64,000 bases of DNA, taken from positions 86,825 through 150,824 of the forward strand of contig CAWEKI010000005.1 in assembly GCA_963809695.1 (NCBI GenBank), written 5' to 3'. Source of the DNA: JAGDMJ01 sp963809695. Lineage in GTDB: Bacteria > Bacteroidota > Ignavibacteria > UBA10030 > UBA6906. Within the stretch, counting starts at the first letter, position 1. Each line of letters begins with the position of its first letter. Below are positions 61,391 through 64,000 of this stretch, piece after piece. A program made the translations under genes and the position numbers. Under the pieces are notes generated by a model. It worked only from the letters and a program-made list of their open reading frames with translations. It had not been told where the DNA came from and searched no databases.

Positions 61391-62182
61391 TTACTGGTGC
61401 GCGTTGATGCCTGCGCTAGCCAGTTGAACCTTCACCGTCACATCGATCGGCCCGGATCTTTCGCCGCCACCAAATGATCCCCCGCTTCTTCTCTCTCCCC
61501 CCCGCCTGCCTCCGCCAGCGAAACCACCTCCCCTGCCTCCCCCGCTCCCGCTACCACCCGTTTCTCCTCCTTCGGACATTCCCTCAGCTCTCCGCGGCTC
61601 GAACTTACCCGATTCAATTTCAAGCCTCAAGGTGGACCCCGCACTGACGTCCGCGGCATACGGGTGGCCGGAAGACTCATGAAGCGGCACTTTCAGTTCG
61701 TAGACACTTTGATTTCCCACCTTGCCGATCTTTACCTTGATGCCGGGGAGCTCAACGGTGGAGAAAAGATTGCGGTCATGTTTGCCCGGTCCAAGGATCT
61801 CCAAATCATTCAGCGACTGCTGAGACTGCAGGTGAGCAAATCCCATCGGGTAGTGGATGCCGATTTTCCTACCGTTATCCGATTCGATCCAGAGCGTCAA
61901 CCCCGGTGCCATCATCTGGCGCCTGAACTGCTCTTCGGGCGCCACCAGGCAGATGTAGACATAGCCTGTATCATTCTGGATGCCGAGAGAAAGGGGGGTG
62001 TCTTTAATTGGATTGAGTTGCGCGTACCATGTTCCAAGTGAATCGTCAATCGAAGCCTGATTATTGGTCCATGAACTGGGGATGTCAACTGAGGTACCGC
62101 ATCCGTCGACCTGGATTGCGGCCAGCATGACGAGAAGCATTGTTACCAGCGCCGGTCCGAAATTCCACTTCCGCTCAATCAT
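61391..62182 (-). CDS. Probable lipoprotein with Gly/Arg-rich tail
   Basis: 263 residues from ATG 62182 (GGGAGG upstream). A membrane-targeting leader (MIERKWNFGPALVTMLLVMLAAIQVDGC) ends in a possible lipobox with Cys28. The middle 150 residues are beta-rich (GTWYAQLNPIKDTPLSLGIQ, TGYVYICLVAPEEQFRRQM, LTLWIESDNGRKIGIHYPMG), resembling CBM9-like or DOMON-type folds, but not certainly. Residues about 205-245 are a low-complexity Gly/Ser/Arg tract (GGSGSGGGRGGGFAGGGRRG), followed by GPIDVTVKVQLASAG. Function unknown. Convergent in direction with nothing; the upstream DLH-type gene is divergent. Confidence 0.65.
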   Translation of the reverse strand: MIERKWNFGPALVTMLLVMLAAIQVDGCGTSVDIPSSWTNNQASIDDSLGTWYAQLNPIKDTPLSLGIQNDTGYVYICLVAPEEQFRRQMMAPGLTLWIESDNGRKIGIHYPMGFAHLQSQQSLNDLEILGPGKHDRNLFSTVELPGIKVKIGKVGNQSVYELKVPLHESSGHPYAADVSAGSTLRLEIESGKFEPRRAEGMSEGGETGGSGSGGGRGGGFAGGGRRGGERRSGGSFGGGERSGPIDVTVKVQLASAGINAHQ

Positions 62183-62406
62183 TCCAAATCCTCCCGTATT
62201 GTTCGATGATGGTTAGACGGGAGTCCGTGTGTTTGGTTTAAGGTGTGCAGATTTTACCCGGTTGATAAAAGCCCCTGTTTCCTGTCCATCGCTGCCTCAC
62301 CCCCATGCCCGTGTTCGTCTGTGGAAACGGAACCTTAATTGGGCTTGGTGATGTTCATGTTAACACTAAGAACACAAGGAGAGCCACAATTCCGATAGGG
62401 AGATAC

Positions 62407-63216
62407 ATGTCAAGGACCCGGGTAGGGGCGTTTATGCTTGTAGCAGTTGTATTCTTCGTTTTAAGCGGCAGCGCGCAGAAGCAAGGGGTTGTCACCAAGG
62501 CGGTTACCTATAAGGCGGCCGGCACGACGTTGAAGGGGTACCTTGCGTATGAGGGGAGTACTGATCAAAAGCGACCGGCGGTGCTGGTTGTTCCCGAGTG
62601 GTGGGGACTGAACGACTACGCCAAAATGCGCGCGCGGATGCTTGCCGATCTGGGGTACGTCGCGATGGCTGTCGACATGTATGGGAACGGGAAAGTGGGA
62701 AACACGCCCGATGAAGCCGGAAAGTTGTCAGGAGCCGTCATGAAGGACCCGGCGATTCTGAAGGCCCGTTTTGCGGCAGCATTGAAGGAGCTTCGTCAGC
62801 AACCAGGAGTTGATACGAGCAGGATCGCGGCAATCGGTTATTGCTTCGGTGGGACCGTGGTACTGGACGCAGCTTTGATGGACTTCCCTCTGGACGGCGT
62901 CGTCAGCTTCCACGGGTCGTTGGGAAACCTGGTAGAGGCCCCGAAAGGGGGAGTAAAGACTAAGGTTCTCGCCTGCAATGGAGCGGACGACCAATTCAAT
63001 CCACCGAAGGCCATCGAGGCTTTCAAGAAGGCAATGGACGCGACCGGAGTAGATTACCGCTTCATCGATTATCCGAATTCCGTGCATGCATTCACGAATC
63101 CGGCAGCAGATTCTCTCGGAAAGAAGTTCAAAATGCCAATCGCATACAACAAGGACGCCGATCAGAAGTCGTGGAAGGATATGCAGGAGTTTCTGAGCAA
63201 TGTATTACGGAAGTAA
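62407..63216 (+). CDS. Dienelactone hydrolase family protein, secreted
   Basis: 269 residues from ATG 62407 (GGGAGA upstream; an in-frame ATG at 62305 would add 34 residues that look non-coding). Signal peptide MSRTRVGAFMLVAVVFFVLSG. The alpha/beta-hydrolase core has VVPEWWGLNDYAKMRARML (Glu of the triad set), nucleophile Cys in AIGYCFGGTVVLDAAL (G-x-C-x-G), Asp in CNGADDQFNP and His in NSVHAFTNP. The Cys nucleophile is typical of dienelactone hydrolases; it would act on lactones or esters. In the periplasm its substrate is unknown. Confidence 0.88.
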   Translation: MSRTRVGAFMLVAVVFFVLSGSAQKQGVVTKAVTYKAAGTTLKGYLAYEGSTDQKRPAVLVVPEWWGLNDYAKMRARMLADLGYVAMAVDMYGNGKVGNTPDEAGKLSGAVMKDPAILKARFAAALKELRQQPGVDTSRIAAIGYCFGGTVVLDAALMDFPLDGVVSFHGSLGNLVEAPKGGVKTKVLACNGADDQFNPPKAIEAFKKAMDATGVDYRFIDYPNSVHAFTNPAADSLGKKFKMPIAYNKDADQKSWKDMQEFLSNVLRK

Positions 63217-63245
63217 GATAAATCCTCGTCAGGTTCCTAATTCAT

Positions 63246-63295
63246 GGGTTCCCAATCGCCGAACCGCGAATCCTTCAATGATGATTTGGGAACCC
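63246..63295. repeat. Inverted repeat with related sequence downstream
   Basis: GGGTTCCCAA (63246-63255) and TTGGGAACCC (63286-63295) are perfect complements with a 30-base gap. Similar left and right parts occur after the next gene (63737-63761 and 63827-63855), so a related unit flanks it. Confidence 0.6.
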
Positions 63296-63327
63296 TCGAA
63301 TTCTGAATATCGGGGGAGGAGCAGAAT

Positions 63328-63723
63328 ATGTCAAAGACCATCATCCAGACCGTCGACTTCGATGCGAGTCCCGAAGTTTTATACGCATTATACGTCGACT
63401 CGAAAAAGCACTCAGCCGCTACAGGTTCGAGCGCGAAAATCAGCAGCAAGGTGGGAGGGGCTTGCGAGGCATATGAAGGCGGCCTAAAGGGCACGATATT
63501 GGGGTATATACGGAATCGCTTGTTTGTGCAGACCTGGCGAGCAGACGATTGGGCGCCCGATCAGGCTGATTCGATTCTGATGCTGGTCTTCGAAAAGAGG
63601 GGGAAAGGCGGACGGTTGACGATGGTGCATGCCAATATACCGGACGAGCACTATGCAGGAATCAAGGCAGGGTGGACGACGTACTACTGGAAGCCTTGGA
63701 AGCGGTATTTGGCAGGAAGATAG
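63328..63723 (+). CDS. SRPBCC/AHSA1-like protein
   Basis: 131 residues from ATG 63328 (GGAGGAG just ahead). The START/Bet v1-like helix-grip fold shows IIQTVDFDASPEVLYALYVD at the start, GACEAYEGGLKGTILGYIRN, then RLFVQTWRADDWAPDQADSI, LMLVFEKRGKGGRLTMVHAN and WTTYYWKPWKRYL at the end. AHSA1-like members bind hydrophobic ligands or assist chaperones; no specific ligand can be read. It lies between an inverted repeat and the tRNA promoter, with its own ribosome site. Confidence 0.8.
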   Translation: MSKTIIQTVDFDASPEVLYALYVDSKKHSAATGSSAKISSKVGGACEAYEGGLKGTILGYIRNRLFVQTWRADDWAPDQADSILMLVFEKRGKGGRLTMVHANIPDEHYAGIKAGWTTYYWKPWKRYLAGR

Positions 63724-63860
63724 CATAACCACTGTCGGTTCCTCATTCAGGTTCCCAAATCTTCATTCTCCGGCTCGTCGTTAAGGATTAGCAGTTCGAG
63801 TAGCAAATTGAGTGACGGGAACAGCAAATGAGGACTTGGGGACACTTGAATGAGGAGTAC

Positions 63861-63889
63861 TTGACTTCGGTCAAATCGTTTCGTATATT
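63861..63889 (+). promoter_or_regulatory. Promoter of the initiator tRNA gene
   Basis: TTGACT (63861-63866), 17 bases, TATATT (63884-63889). The -35 box is one arm of a perfect TTGAC/GTCAA palindrome (loop TTCG), a possible operator. Confidence 0.7.
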
Positions 63890-63930
63890 AAGGAGTTCTG
63901 CAAAATGATTTGCATTTTGCAGAACTCCTT
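63890..63930 (+). other. Perfect 18-pair hairpin in front of the tRNA gene
   Basis: AAGGAGTTCTGCAAAATG (63890-63907), a 5-base loop, then its exact complement (63913-63930), ending four bases before the tRNA. It could protect or guide the processing of the precursor 5' end. Confidence 0.6.
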
Positions 63931-63934
63931 TGAT

Positions 63935-64000
<66 letters not shown>

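Overview
The window looks like a chromosomal segment of a Gram-negative, outer-membrane-bearing bacterium of the Bacteroidota/Chlorobiota (FCB) assemblage, most likely an Ignavibacteria-like lineage; the taxon is inferred from gene content. The main clue is a set of secreted proteins ending in the type IX secretion (T9SS) sorting domain with the motif NYPNPFNPST (genes at 24010, 36735, 39358, 41368 and 53624), together with a PorV/PorQ-type barrel and a candidate sphingolipid gene set. Shine-Dalgarno sites are frequent, and the promoters I could find are of the ordinary -35/-10 type with 17-base spacing, unlike the TAnnTTTG promoters of Bacteroides.

Layout. 1-530: the 5' end of a secreted protein (possibly a C25/PorU-type protease) and a 6S RNA gene, both on the minus strand. 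533-5072: tightly packed glgA, gmhB-like phosphatase, lipoprotein and barrel genes. 5160-9382: glyA, PorV/PorQ-like barrel, tatC and a polyprenyl synthase. 9443-14690: a minus-strand run (universal stress protein, ilvE, GNAT acyltransferase, serine palmitoyltransferase-like enzyme) and a divergent NAD-dependent epimerase. The last three suggest ceramide synthesis, and the synthase and epimerase genes have promoters with overlapping -10 boxes. 14693-25437: six-hairpin glycosidase, GT4 glycosyltransferase, M64 peptidase, ada, two dimeric alpha/beta-barrel proteins, a GAF-PP2C phosphatase and a first GH18 chitinase.

25890-39278 is the most unusual region. It holds eight co-directional, mostly overlapping genes: a KaiC-like protein with degraded catalytic motifs, a TPR/outer-membrane barrel, a processive GT2 synthase, a one-helix small protein, a membrane-anchored deacetylase-like protein that has lost its metal ligands, an FN3 lipoprotein, a GH9 glucanase-like enzyme and a giant T9SS beta-propeller. 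It reads as a synthase-dependent exopolysaccharide secretion system, parallel to but distinct from pga, bcs and pel.

39358-49727 is a chitin module. Two T9SS GH18 enzymes act outside the cell and one GH18 without a sorting tail probably acts in the periplasm. An AmpG-like permease, diacetylchitobiose phosphorylase, nagB and a GlmU-like uridylyltransferase follow. A promoter plus a GntR/FadR-type palindrome lies in front of the second chitinase. 50173-54739 carries a small barrel, a lipoprotein, a TonB receptor and a T9SS protein. 55508-57702 is a small redox operon (porin, Rieske protein, stand-alone CuA lipoprotein) behind a promoter/palindrome. 57876-64000 holds a barrel, a broken ABC transporter gene, a GH35 beta-galactosidase, a hairpin-rich gap, a Gly/Arg-rich lipoprotein, a dienelactone hydrolase, an SRPBCC protein and a truncated initiator tRNA-Met gene.

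Two 108-base copies of a two-hairpin element (12227 and 41104) and a 66-base palindromic insertion inside one T9SS sorting domain point to small mobile palindromic elements. No CRISPR array, intact insertion sequence, prophage or rRNA gene was seen.
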